Assembly: GCA_964418605.1 (NCBI GenBank)
Contig: CAYQLY010000003.1
Span: forward strand, 124,001 to 188,000
Direction of reading: 5' to 3'
Length of the DNA: 64,000 nucleotides
From: CAYQLY01 sp964418605
GTDB lineage: Bacteria > Bacteroidota > Bacteroidia > Cytophagales > Cyclobacteriaceae
The position numbers were made by a program, and so were the translations under genes. The notes below the pieces were generated by a model. It saw only the letters and a program-made list of their open reading frames with translations. It made no database searches and was not told the origin of the DNA. Positions 34,265 to 43,231 of the stretch are shown piece after piece (position 1 is the stretch's first letter; each line of letters starts with the position of its first letter).

Positions 34265-35068
34265 ATGAAACACATCAAGCCTAAAAAACGGTGGGGGCAA
34301 CACTTTTTAAAAGATCAAAACATTGCTCAAAAGATTGTCAACCAGCTTCAATTTAAGGAAAATGATGCCCACTTACTGGAAATAGGCCCCGGCACAGGTG
34401 TTTTAACGGATTTATTATTGGAAAAGCACGGCAAGCTCACTGTTGTGGAGATCGACGAAGAAGCCATCGATTTTTTAAAAAAACGATACGACTCAACCAC
34501 TCCGATACATATTATACAAGGTGATTTCTTAGAAATGGATCTACATACACTTCTTCAAGGAAACTGGAGTATTATTGGAAATTTCCCTTATAATATCTCA
34601 TCACAGATTTTCTTTAAGCTGCTTGAACAAAAAAACCAAATTCAAGAGATCGTTTGTATGCTCCAGCGAGAGGTAGCACAACGCATTGCTTCACCGCCAG
34701 GAAATAAAGATTACGGTATATTAAGTGTACTGCTTCAAGCTTATTTTACTATTGATTATATCTTTACAGTTAATGAAAATGCCTTTCATCCGGCACCAAA
34801 AATAAAATCAGGTGTTATTCGATTAACACGAAATGAGCGAAAAGAACTTCCATGTGATGAAAAATTATTTTTCAGATTAGTTAAACAGGCTTTTCAAACC
34901 AGACGAAAGATGCTTAGGAATGCATTAAAGCCATTAATATCACGTATTGAAGCAATGGAAGATAATCGATTAAGTAAACGTGCCGAACAACTTGGTGTAG
35001 ATGATTTTATTGAGCTAACAAAAAAGGCAGAAACTTTTTTAAAGTTCCTGCCTTCCGTCAATCTGTAA
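34265..35068 (+). CDS. rsmA: 16S rRNA dimethyladenosine transferase
   Basis: RsmA (KsgA) dimethylates two adjacent adenosines in helix 45 of 16S rRNA during 30S maturation. Motif I is LEIGPGTGVLTDLLL (about 39-53). VVEIDEEAIDFL binds the adenosyl moiety. GNFPYNISSQ is motif IV with the catalytic N-F-P-Y. The C-terminal helical domain has QAFQTRRKMLRNAL. Length 267 residues. It ends the EVE operon and converges on the lysine-rich micro-ORF. Confidence 0.97.
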   Translation: MKHIKPKKRWGQHFLKDQNIAQKIVNQLQFKENDAHLLEIGPGTGVLTDLLLEKHGKLTVVEIDEEAIDFLKKRYDSTTPIHIIQGDFLEMDLHTLLQGNWSIIGNFPYNISSQIFFKLLEQKNQIQEIVCMLQREVAQRIASPPGNKDYGILSVLLQAYFTIDYIFTVNENAFHPAPKIKSGVIRLTRNERKELPCDEKLFFRLVKQAFQTRRKMLRNALKPLISRIEAMEDNRLSKRAEQLGVDDFIELTKKAETFLKFLPSVNL

Positions 35069-35083
35069 TAAACTTATCGTTTA

Positions 35084-35158
35084 CTACTTTTTAGAAGCCT
35101 TCTTTTTAGAAGCTTTTTTCTTAGTTGACTTTTTCTTAGCTGCTTTCGCCTTAGCCAT
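35084..35158 (-). CDS. 24-residue lysine-rich micro-ORF
   Basis: The ATG at 35158 opens 24 codons encoding a protein of almost only Lys, Ala, Ser and Thr. It starts MAKAKAAKKK, continues with two KKKAS units and ends SKK. Thirteen of 24 residues are lysine. This composition resembles bacterial histone-H1-like and HU C-terminal tails, so nucleic-acid binding is plausible. It lies alone, convergent to rsmA (16 nt apart). No clear terminator or Shine-Dalgarno is seen. It could be a real micro-protein or a chance reading of an AT-rich spacer. Confidence 0.45.
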   Translation of the reverse strand: MAKAKAAKKKSTKKKASKKKASKK

Positions 35159-35287
35159 AATTGTAAATATTTAAAATAATTAAGTTAATTTGTTTGTAAA
35201 CTTAAAAATTTTTTATGTTATTGTTAATGTTTTTTTAATTTTTTTTTAATTTTTTTTAAGTACCATTTTTTAAAAAAATCAAGTCTT

Positions 35288-36643
35288 ATGAAATTCGAAT
35301 TAAGTAAGTCATACCATGAATGGTTAAAAGAAGCGATCGAAAAAAATAATTCATCGTCTATTCAAGAAAGTTTGAGAGATGTTCATGCTGCTGATATTTC
35401 TACATTACTTCATGAATTCAACACAGAAGATTCAAAATACGTCACCGATCTTCTAAAAAAAGAAACAGGGGCAGAAATTATATCTAATTTAGAAGAAGAT
35501 GTGCGAAAAAAATTTTTAAAAGCATTCTCTCCTACAGAAATTGCTTCTTATCTTGACCATATCGACTCCGATGATGCTGCTGATATTTTAAATGAACAAC
35601 CTGTTTTAATACGTGAAGAGGTCATCGCACACATGTCTAGCCCGGAAAAAGCATCCTACATTGTCGACCTACTCCGTTATGACAAGGATTGTGCAGGTGG
35701 ATTGATGGCTAAAGAGATACTAACTGCCAATGTCAACTGGACAGTTATTCAATGTATTGAAGAAATTAGAAGGCAGGCTGAGAATGTAGAAAAAATCTAC
35801 TCAGTATACGTTGTAGATGATCAAGGCAAGTTACTTGGACGTGTATCTTTAAAAAAAATCATACTCGCTACTGATCAAACCAAAATAGCTACAATCTATG
35901 AGCCTGATATCATCGCAGTAGAAACCTATCGAAAAGACGATGAAGTAGCAAGCATGATGCAAAAGTATGACCTGGAAGCTATACCAGTTATTAATGTACA
36001 GGGCAAGTTACTCGGCCGAATTACGATTGATGACATTGTGGATGTGATTACAGAGCAGGCAGAAGAAGATCGTCAGCTCATGTCAGGTATATCTGAGAAT
36101 GTGGAAGAACATGATAATGTATGGACTGTAACTCGATCACGATTACCATGGCTTATCATTGGAATGGGCGGAGGTATGCTCGGTGCTTCTTTTATTGGGT
36201 TATTTGAAAAAGATCTAGTTATGATTCCAGCTATGGCTTTTTTTATCCCTTTAATTACAGCTACCGGTGGTAATGTAGGCATACAATCTTCTTCAATGAT
36301 TTTACAAAGCCTAGCTAATAAAACAACTATTGGAAATAATTTTTACGAGCGTTTCATTAAAATGCTTTTGGTGGCACTTATTAATGGACTTGTGATCTCT
36401 GCTCTGGTTTTTTTGGGGAATTTTCTAATTGGCCAACCTTATGAACTAGCTATTGTTGTTTCTATTTCATTGATTGCAGTTGTTCTTCTTGCTTCTTTTA
36501 TGGGGACATTCACGCCTATTATATTAAATAAGACATCTATTAATCCTGCTCTAGCCTCAGGACCTTTTATTACGACAGCCAATGACATTATAGGTTTAGC
36601 TGTTTATTTTGGGACGGCGCGTTTACTTCATGGTGCTTTTTAA
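35288..36643 (+). CDS. mgtE: Magnesium transporter MgtE
   Basis: A homodimeric Mg2+ channel of the inner membrane, 451 residues. The cytosolic N domain (about 10-130, with DADDAADILN-like DSDDAADILNEQ) is followed by two CBS domains (about 135-255, ending GRITIDDIVDVITEQAEED) that act as the Mg2+ sensor. Five membrane helices follow from about 285. TATGGNVGIQSSSM is the pore segment. The long AT-rich upstream stretch 35159-35287 has no gene. folK follows 6 nt later. Confidence 0.97.
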   Translation: MKFELSKSYHEWLKEAIEKNNSSSIQESLRDVHAADISTLLHEFNTEDSKYVTDLLKKETGAEIISNLEEDVRKKFLKAFSPTEIASYLDHIDSDDAADILNEQPVLIREEVIAHMSSPEKASYIVDLLRYDKDCAGGLMAKEILTANVNWTVIQCIEEIRRQAENVEKIYSVYVVDDQGKLLGRVSLKKIILATDQTKIATIYEPDIIAVETYRKDDEVASMMQKYDLEAIPVINVQGKLLGRITIDDIVDVITEQAEEDRQLMSGISENVEEHDNVWTVTRSRLPWLIIGMGGGMLGASFIGLFEKDLVMIPAMAFFIPLITATGGNVGIQSSSMILQSLANKTTIGNNFYERFIKMLLVALINGLVISALVFLGNFLIGQPYELAIVVSISLIAVVLLASFMGTFTPIILNKTSINPALASGPFITTANDIIGLAVYFGTARLLHGAF

Positions 36644-36649
36644 TATATT

Positions 36650-37126
36650 ATGGTATACCTATTACTTGGAAGCAATCTCGGAGATCGGTTAACAACTATC
36701 AAACAAGCACTCATAGCTATCTCTATAGAGATAGGAAAAATTACACGAACATCTTATATATATGAGTCAGAACCTTGGGGCGTATCCGATCAACCAACTT
36801 TTTATAACCAGCTTGCAGAAGTAGAAACCCCCCTTTTACCTCTTGAGCTTTTAGAAAATCTTAAAAAAATAGAGCGGACATTAGGAAGAAAAGACAATGG
36901 AAAATGGCGCGAACGATTAATTGATATTGATATTATTTATTATCACAATCAATCGGTATCAACACCAAAGCTTACTATTCCGCATACTGAGATTCAAAAT
37001 CGGCGATTCACACTTGTTCCCCTATGTGAACTTATACCTGAATTTATACATCCGTTATTACAGCTAAAAAATAAAGATTTGCTCACACAATGCGCAGACC
37101 CTTTACAAGTAACCATTGTTAAGTAA
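36650..37126 (+). CDS. folK: HPPK, folate biosynthesis
   Basis: 2-Amino-4-hydroxy-6-hydroxymethyldihydropteridine diphosphokinase transfers diphosphate from ATP in the folate pathway. YLLLGSNLGDRLTTI at the start, YESEPWGV and the WRERLIDIDIIYY motif with the metal-binding DxD are seen. The length of 158 residues is normal. It follows mgtE by 6 nt and probably shares its transcript. It converges on fabD across a small AT-rich palindrome. Confidence 0.97.
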   Translation: MVYLLLGSNLGDRLTTIKQALIAISIEIGKITRTSYIYESEPWGVSDQPTFYNQLAEVETPLLPLELLENLKKIERTLGRKDNGKWRERLIDIDIIYYHNQSVSTPKLTIPHTEIQNRRFTLVPLCELIPEFIHPLLQLKNKDLLTQCADPLQVTIVK

Positions 37127-37147
37127 TAATTATAATGAGCATCATCA

Positions 37148-38023
37148 TTATAAACTCATCGCCTCAGCCTCCTTTTCAATTTTTTTAACTAACCCTTGCA
37201 ATACTTTTCCAGGACCACATTCGACAAATGTACGAATACCATCTTTAAACATATATTGAACAGATTGAGTCCACCGAACAGGTGCTGTAAGTTGTGAAAC
37301 CAAATTTTTCTTAATCTGATTAACTTCACGAGCAGGTTTTGCATCTACATTTTGATAAATCGGACATATCGGATTAGAAAATGGTGTAGCTTCAATAGCA
37401 GCAGCTAATTCTTCACGAGCAGGCTCCATCAAAGGCGAGTGAAAAGCTCCTCCTACAACCAATGGTATAGCTCGTTTCGCTCCAGCAGCTTTTAATTTTT
37501 CAATAGCCAATTCTATACCTTTTATACTTCCTGATATAACCAGTTGACCAGGACAATTATAATTAGCTGCTACGACTACCTCGCCTTGAATAGAAGAACA
37601 TATCTCTTCAACCTGACGGTCTTCTAACCCTAATACAGCAGCCATTGTAGATGGATTTTTTTCGCAAGCTCTTTGCATAGCAGCTGCTCGCTTCGCAACC
37701 AACATCAATCCATCTTTAAAAGAAAGCGCTCTGCTAGCTACCAATGCTGAAAACTCACCCAATGAGTGGCCAGCTACCGCATCAGGACGAAAATCAGAAG
37801 CTGTAAGAGCTATAACTACTGAATGAAGAAATACAGCAGGCTGTGTCACATTTGTTTGCTTAAGTTGATCTTCCGTTCCTTCTAACATAATCTTAGTAAT
37901 AGAAAAACCGAGCAACTCATCAGCCTGATGAAACAATTCACTGGCCTGAGAAGAAGACTCATACAGTTCTTTTCCCATACCTGAGAATTGAGAACCTTGT
38001 CCTGGAAAAATATATGCTTTCAT
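37148..38023 (-). CDS. fabD: Malonyl-CoA:ACP transacylase
   Basis: This enzyme loads malonate onto acyl carrier protein for fatty acid synthesis. GQGSQFSGMGKELYE opens the protein. GHSLGEFSALVAS carries the catalytic Ser (about residue 90), a conserved Arg-containing segment AAAMQRACE follows, and GGAFHSPLM carries the catalytic His (about 195). Its 291 residues match FabD. Other fab genes are not adjacent. A TAGCTTTG box is 26 nt upstream. Confidence 0.97.
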   Translation of the reverse strand: MKAYIFPGQGSQFSGMGKELYESSSQASELFHQADELLGFSITKIMLEGTEDQLKQTNVTQPAVFLHSVVIALTASDFRPDAVAGHSLGEFSALVASRALSFKDGLMLVAKRAAAMQRACEKNPSTMAAVLGLEDRQVEEICSSIQGEVVVAANYNCPGQLVISGSIKGIELAIEKLKAAGAKRAIPLVVGGAFHSPLMEPAREELAAAIEATPFSNPICPIYQNVDAKPAREVNQIKKNLVSQLTAPVRWTQSVQYMFKDGIRTFVECGPGKVLQGLVKKIEKEAEAMSL

Positions 38024-38048
38024 GAAAAATAAAAATTATCTCTAAATT

Positions 38049-38056
38049 CAAAGCTA
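38049..38056 (-). promoter_or_regulatory. -7 box of fabD
   Basis: Minus-strand TAGCTTTG matches TAnnTTTG, 26 nt before the fabD ATG. No TTG is visible at 19-21 nt upstream, so support is partial. Confidence 0.5.
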
Positions 38057-38101
38057 AAATAATAAATTAAGAATATAAAATACATACAAAATTTCCAATA
38101 T

Positions 38102-39559
38102 ATGCGATTACCTCTAATCTTCCTCACAATCACCCTATACCTTATTCAAGAAACCCAAATAGTATATGGACAAAACACTACACTATCTATAAAAACTACA
38201 ATAGACGCATTTAATACATTTATAAAGAAATATGATGCCTCTTGGAGTTTTTGTTTACTCGATGAAAAAGGAAATAAAATTGCTTTTCACCAACCAGACC
38301 AACTAGCCATTCCAGCTTCTACAATAAAAATTATAACTACTACTCCTGCTTGGGATCTGCTCGGATCTAATTTTAAATTTCAAACACATGTGGAATATAG
38401 TGGATATATCGACAACGATGGAATACTTGTTGGGAATATCTATATTAAAGGAGAAGGAGATCCTACACTCGGATCGAGTCGATTTCCAGGTTATCCGTCA
38501 ACGAGTAAACTAATTGATCAAATCATACAAATCATTCAAAAGCAGAATATCAAAACAATTCATGGCGACCTATTTATAGATAGTTCTTTTTTCAAAAACT
38601 TAAAACCCCCTCGTTCTTGGCTGAATACTGATATTGGGAATTATTACGGTGCTTTTCCACAGGCATTATGTATACAAGAAAACCAATATAAACTTATTCT
38701 TCAGTCAGGCAAAAAAATAGGTGACTCCGTTCGAATTGTCAAAACAGATCCAGCATTTATTCCAAATCTCCAATTTGTAAATGAGCTTAAAACAGGAAGT
38801 GTAAACTCAGGTGATCAAGCTTCAATTAACTATATAGAGGGGGATTCTATATGGCATATACAAGGCACTATACCTTTAAGTAAAAATAGATTTACTATTA
38901 AAGGTTCTTTGCCTAATCCAGGAGAACTTCTAGTCTATATGCTAAAATCCAAACTAAAAATTTTAGGTATAAAAATTTTACACAACAATATATCTTCTTC
39001 CAAACGAACGAGACTACATACTTTTTCTTCCCCACATTTATTTGATATACTAACTATTGTTAATCAAAAAAGTCAGAATCTATTTGCCGAACAAATATTC
39101 CTACTACTTGGGTACGTGTATAAAAAAGAAATCTCCTACAGCGCAAGCGTCCAAACAATAAAAGACTATTGGAATAAAAAAGGAATCAACCTAACATCAG
39201 CAACCATTATAGATGGCAGCGGTCTATCACCTCAAAACAACATATCCTGTTCCCAACTGGCTTCCATTTTAAAAACTATTCAAGAAGAAGCCTATTTTCC
39301 TCAATTCATAAAAACATTATCTACATCAGGCGAATACGGCACGCTGCGATCATGGCAAAATGATAAACTAAAAGGAAAAATTATAGGAAAAAGCGGCAAT
39401 ATGAAATTACTAGGTACAAAAGCATACGCTGGTTATTTAAAAAAAAGCGATAAGTTACTCTCTTTTACACTATTTATTAACAACTACCAACACAACAATG
39501 TACACTTAAAAAAACAAATAGAGTTGTTTTTAGAAAATATAATATACGCAATCAACTAA
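38102..39559 (+). CDS. dacB: D-alanyl-D-alanine carboxypeptidase/endopeptidase (PBP4 type)
   Basis: A periplasmic class C penicillin-binding protein that trims or cleaves peptidoglycan cross-links. After the signal peptide (1-23) come the SxxK motif ASTIK (about residue 75, followed by TTTPAWDLLG), the SxN motif in KSQNLFAEQ, and the KTG-equivalent GKSGNM near residue 440. The segment between SxxK and SxN holds the inserted domains of this family (GEGDPTLGSSRFP is typical). At 485 residues it is full-length. Its stop overlaps that of glmM by 4 nt on the opposite strand. Confidence 0.95.
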   Translation: MRLPLIFLTITLYLIQETQIVYGQNTTLSIKTTIDAFNTFIKKYDASWSFCLLDEKGNKIAFHQPDQLAIPASTIKIITTTPAWDLLGSNFKFQTHVEYSGYIDNDGILVGNIYIKGEGDPTLGSSRFPGYPSTSKLIDQIIQIIQKQNIKTIHGDLFIDSSFFKNLKPPRSWLNTDIGNYYGAFPQALCIQENQYKLILQSGKKIGDSVRIVKTDPAFIPNLQFVNELKTGSVNSGDQASINYIEGDSIWHIQGTIPLSKNRFTIKGSLPNPGELLVYMLKSKLKILGIKILHNNISSSKRTRLHTFSSPHLFDILTIVNQKSQNLFAEQIFLLLGYVYKKEISYSASVQTIKDYWNKKGINLTSATIIDGSGLSPQNNISCSQLASILKTIQEEAYFPQFIKTLSTSGEYGTLRSWQNDKLKGKIIGKSGNMKLLGTKAYAGYLKKSDKLLSFTLFINNYQHNNVHLKKQIELFLENIIYAIN

Positions 39560-40953
39560 CTTACGGATGTAATAATCTCTTTAATATCAGCCATAAACTT
39601 CTTAGCGAGATGATCTGCCGTGATCTGTGTATCAGACTCAGCATAAATTCGAATAATAGGCTCCGTATTTGATTGACGTAAGTGAACCCATTGCTTATCA
39701 AACTCAATACGTAATCCATCAATCGTTGTAAAGGGCTGCTTACTATACCGCTCTTTTACCTTTTCAAGAATTTCCTTTAAATCAATATCCGGGGTTAATT
39801 CTATCTTATTTTTAGAAATATAGTAGGTAGGATATTGAGCACGTAAAAGTGTTGTCGATTTACCAAACTTTGCTAAATGTGTTAGAAATAAAGCAATACC
39901 AACTAACGCATCTCTTCCATAATGCAAATCAGGATAGATCACTCCACCATTTCCTTCTCCACCAATAACGGCACTACATTCCTTCATAGCTTTGACAACA
40001 TTCACCTCCCCTACTGCCGAAACCATATACTGCCCTCCTGCTTTTTCTGTAATATCACGAAGTGCTTGAGTAGAGGAAAGATTAGACACTGTGTTTCCTT
40101 TTTTATGTTTCAACACATAATCTGCAACAGCTACCAACGTATATTCCTCACCAAAAGGTGTGCCATCTTCACACATCAATGCTAAACGATCAACATCAGG
40201 ATCGACAACTATACCCAAATTAAATCCACCTCGTTGCATCTCTGAACTAATATGTGTTAAATTTTCAGGCAAAGGTTCTGGATTATGCGGAAACAGGCCT
40301 GTAGGTTCACAATACAAACAGGTTATAGTATTAACACCTAACGCTTGCAATAGTTGTGGTACTGCAATACCTCCAGATGAGTTTACGGCATCAACAACAA
40401 TAGAAAAATTAGAACGCTGAATAGCTTCTCGATCTACCAAAGGTAATTTTAAAATAAGATCAATATGTTTTTGTAAATAACTATCATCCAAACGATAACT
40501 CCCTAGACTATTGACTTCTTCAAATTCTATAGAACCTTCTTCAGCTATTTTTAATAATTTTTTGCCTTCTTCTTCAGATATAAATTCACCTTTACTATTT
40601 AACAACTTCAATGCATTCCAATTTTGTGGATTATGACTGGCTGTAATAATAATCCCTCCATCTGCCTTCTCCAAAACAACTGCCATTTCAACTGTAGGTG
40701 TAGTGGACAATCCAAGATCTACGACGTCAATACCTAAGCTTTGTAATGTAGACGTCACCAATTGAGAAATCATAGGGCCAGAGAGACGTGCATCACGACC
40801 AACTACTATTTTCCTTTTTTGATCAGACCCCTCTTTAATCAAACACCCAAATGCAGCCGTAAACTTAACCACATCCGTAGGTGTAAGCGACTCACCAGGC
40901 TTGCCACCAATTGTTCCTCGAATCCCAGAAATAGACTTAATTAATGCCACCAC
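39556..40953 (-). CDS. glmM: Phosphoglucosamine mutase / phosphohexomutase
   Basis: An alpha-D-phosphohexomutase probably converting glucosamine-6-phosphate to glucosamine-1-phosphate for UDP-GlcNAc. SISGIRGTIGG opens domain 1. IITASHNPQNWNALKLL carries the phosphorylated serine (about 105). DPDVDRLAL is the metal loop, GEGNGGVIYPDLHYGRD the sugar-binding loop, and RQSNTEPIIRIYAE the phosphate loop. At 465 residues, GlmM is likelier than PgcA, though a mannose mutase cannot be excluded. Its promoter lies just upstream. Confidence 0.92.
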   Translation of the reverse strand: MVALIKSISGIRGTIGGKPGESLTPTDVVKFTAAFGCLIKEGSDQKRKIVVGRDARLSGPMISQLVTSTLQSLGIDVVDLGLSTTPTVEMAVVLEKADGGIIITASHNPQNWNALKLLNSKGEFISEEEGKKLLKIAEEGSIEFEEVNSLGSYRLDDSYLQKHIDLILKLPLVDREAIQRSNFSIVVDAVNSSGGIAVPQLLQALGVNTITCLYCEPTGLFPHNPEPLPENLTHISSEMQRGGFNLGIVVDPDVDRLALMCEDGTPFGEEYTLVAVADYVLKHKKGNTVSNLSSTQALRDITEKAGGQYMVSAVGEVNVVKAMKECSAVIGGEGNGGVIYPDLHYGRDALVGIALFLTHLAKFGKSTTLLRAQYPTYYISKNKIELTPDIDLKEILEKVKERYSKQPFTTIDGLRIEFDKQWVHLRQSNTEPIIRIYAESDTQITADHLAKKFMADIKEIITSVS

Positions 40954-40979
40954 GTTAATTGTTTTCTAAAAAAGATCGG

Positions 40980-41009
40980 CAAAGTTAATAAAAAATGAAT
41001 CTCAAGCAA
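40980..41009 (-). promoter_or_regulatory. Promoter of glmM
   Basis: Minus-strand TTG (41007-41009) and TAACTTTG (40980-40987) are 19 nt apart, and the box is followed by CCG. The start codon is 27 nt downstream. The -33 box overlaps the 3' end region of the upstream transglycosylase gene. Confidence 0.75.
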
Positions 41010-41017
41010 CTTTTGGC

Positions 41018-42961
41018 CTATATCATATCGTCTATGAAAAGAACAGAGTCAACTTCTTGATTAACTGTATCTATGTTTGACTCTATTTTATAGCGAGCAG
41101 GGCCATTTAATTGAATAAATGGTTTAACTCCAACAGTATCCTTAGAACCAATACGATCTCTAGAGACCATCAATGTGACCAAATGATTAAAGTAAGAACT
41201 ATAATAAGGCTTCAAAGCTCCAGTTGATGTAAATACAGTTGCAAATTTTCCAGGTTTAGGAATAATTAACGACAGGTAAATACTTTCAGCTAATGACAGC
41301 TCATGGGGCTCCTTTTTAAAATAGTAATGAGAAGCTTGTTTAATACCATAAATGCCAGGCCCCCACTCAATCACATTAAGATAGACTTCTAACAAGCGAT
41401 CTTTCGTAACCAAATTCATATTTTCGACAATCCATACAATCAGAATTTCTTCTAACTTACGAGAAAGTACTTTTTTTCTATTCAAAAAAACATTTTTAAC
41501 CAGCTGCATCGTAATCGTACTCGCACCTCTAGCAAATCGTCCTTTTTTAAGATTAGTAATAATCGCCTGCCTAAACGCTTCCTCATAAAATCCTTTATGT
41601 TGATAAAAATCACCATCCTCTGCTGTAATGACAGCATTTTTGAGATAAGGCGAAATAGAGGCCAATGGGACATAATCCGAATTAGAAGAACCCACCACAA
41701 ATGAACGCTGTACTGTATCTTTTTCATATACCATATACGTGAAATCGGTATTGATCATTCTAAAATCTACTTTACCAAACTGATCGATAGCAAAATTTTT
41801 CTTTCGAAAAATAGATGAAAAAGTCATCTCTTCTGGATGATCAAAGTTTAAGTCCATCGCCAATCGGTATGAAAGGCCCCCACGAACTTTTATTCCTTCT
41901 AACGTTGGACACAATCCTTCGGGCAAGGATGAAAAAAAATCTACAGCTTTACATTCAAAAGGCAAAACCTTAACTATAAGCCGTCGTGGATCTTGCGATT
42001 GATAATACAAATACGGATGATAGGATAGTTTATTAAAAACAACATGTGATGAGCTATCTAACTCTATAAAATGACTACCTGCCTTTAACACAAAATACAG
42101 TTCACCCGTATTTAATTTTATAGGCTGATCCGCTATTTTAGGATGTCTTAAAATCATTTTTTTTACTTTGCCACTACCCGACAATTCCACAGAAGATGAG
42201 CGATGGGTTTTAGTATAAAGCACAACCTGTAACGTGTCAAAGCCAATAAGAGTATGTGTTGCATCCACTAGCACAGGCAACTCTACATGAGTATTATTCG
42301 GTATACTATAGACTTTTATATTGCATAGACTTTCCTTTTGATTGATGGCCGCTTTCACTGCCCACTTCCCTTTTCGTCCATTGTCAACCACATTGACATT
42401 AACTTCCATTTTACCGTCACAAATCAACCACTGATCTATATAACAAGATGCTTTATAGTCTTTATGCCTATACCTTGCAGCAAACTGATAAACCTCTCCA
42501 TTCATAGGAAAAGAATAAAAAAGTAAACGAACAATCTGATTTAAATAGCTAGAATAATCGCGAGTCGAAGAAACTGGAGCTGTAGTATTTAATTCCTTTT
42601 CCAACCCACCTCCTTTATATACAAAAGAGAAAGTAGGCCGATCTACAAAAAAATAATCGATCCGAACCCGCCCCATTAGCAAAGGTAAAACTCTAACTTT
42701 AATGTATATTGAATCAACTGAACAAAGTGTATCACCTTCGTTCTTAGAAAACGATATATCTTTCAAATAAAAATCTCTAATCCCTATAAACGACGCTTCT
42801 TTAACTATAAGCTTAGCCTTATACTGTACCTCAAAACGATGAGCTATTTTTTTTATCACCGAACGTAAAAGATACGTGCGTAAAAAAAATACACCGCTTA
42901 AAAATATACATAACACTATCACTATATATATAATCCATTTTCTCCTCATGTATAGCTTCAT
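41018..42961 (-). CDS. Biosynthetic peptidoglycan transglycosylase with AsmA-like N-terminal region
   Basis: A 647-residue inner-membrane protein. One membrane helix (about 10-28) is followed by some 390 periplasmic residues. The first part (FEVQYKAKLIVKEASFIG through GRVRIDYFFVDRPTFSF) looks like the repeat-start domain of AsmA-family proteins. The C-terminal 220 residues are a GT51 glycosyltransferase. VITAEDGDFYQHKG carries the catalytic Glu448, RGASTITMQL is at 478-487, and RKLEEI and YLNVIEWGPGIYG follow. It polymerises lipid II into glycan chains. No transpeptidase domain is present. It lies just upstream of glmM on the same strand, which fits a shared cell-wall role. Confidence 0.88.
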   Translation of the reverse strand: MKLYMRRKWIIYIVIVLCIFLSGVFFLRTYLLRSVIKKIAHRFEVQYKAKLIVKEASFIGIRDFYLKDISFSKNEGDTLCSVDSIYIKVRVLPLLMGRVRIDYFFVDRPTFSFVYKGGGLEKELNTTAPVSSTRDYSSYLNQIVRLLFYSFPMNGEVYQFAARYRHKDYKASCYIDQWLICDGKMEVNVNVVDNGRKGKWAVKAAINQKESLCNIKVYSIPNNTHVELPVLVDATHTLIGFDTLQVVLYTKTHRSSSVELSGSGKVKKMILRHPKIADQPIKLNTGELYFVLKAGSHFIELDSSSHVVFNKLSYHPYLYYQSQDPRRLIVKVLPFECKAVDFFSSLPEGLCPTLEGIKVRGGLSYRLAMDLNFDHPEEMTFSSIFRKKNFAIDQFGKVDFRMINTDFTYMVYEKDTVQRSFVVGSSNSDYVPLASISPYLKNAVITAEDGDFYQHKGFYEEAFRQAIITNLKKGRFARGASTITMQLVKNVFLNRKKVLSRKLEEILIVWIVENMNLVTKDRLLEVYLNVIEWGPGIYGIKQASHYYFKKEPHELSLAESIYLSLIIPKPGKFATVFTSTGALKPYYSSYFNHLVTLMVSRDRIGSKDTVGVKPFIQLNGPARYKIESNIDTVNQEVDSVLFIDDMI

Positions 42962-43083
42962 CGCGTCAGCTTTTTAAATTCAAATTTTTATTATTTTAAC
43001 TATTTGATAATCAGATAATTATAAAATATAAACCCCGCCTATATAATACATCCAAAAGTAGTGAAAAAATGAAAACTAAATTG

Positions 43084-43091
43084 TAAATTTG
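43084..43091 (+). promoter_or_regulatory. -7 box of the double-AAA+ gene
   Basis: TAAATTTG followed by TCCCC matches the consensus exactly. The expected start near 43098 would leave a leader of about 130 nt before the ATG at 43232, or 20 nt before a GTG at 43118 in the same frame. Confidence 0.65.
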
Positions 43092-43231
43092 TCCCCTAAA
43101 CATAAAAAAAACGACTAGTGTTCAACCTACGCATCCTATTTAAAAAGATCATTGATTTCTTTTTCAAAGAAATACCAAAAGAAGAAAATACAAAAATCAC
43201 ACAATCAAAAAATAAGACTAAAGGAGAAACC

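Noticed and set aside
37130..37153. TTATAATGA / TCATTATAA hairpin between folK and fabD as a terminator
   Set aside because: The stem is AT-only and has no T-run. It overlaps the fabD stop codon, so I do not call it a terminator.
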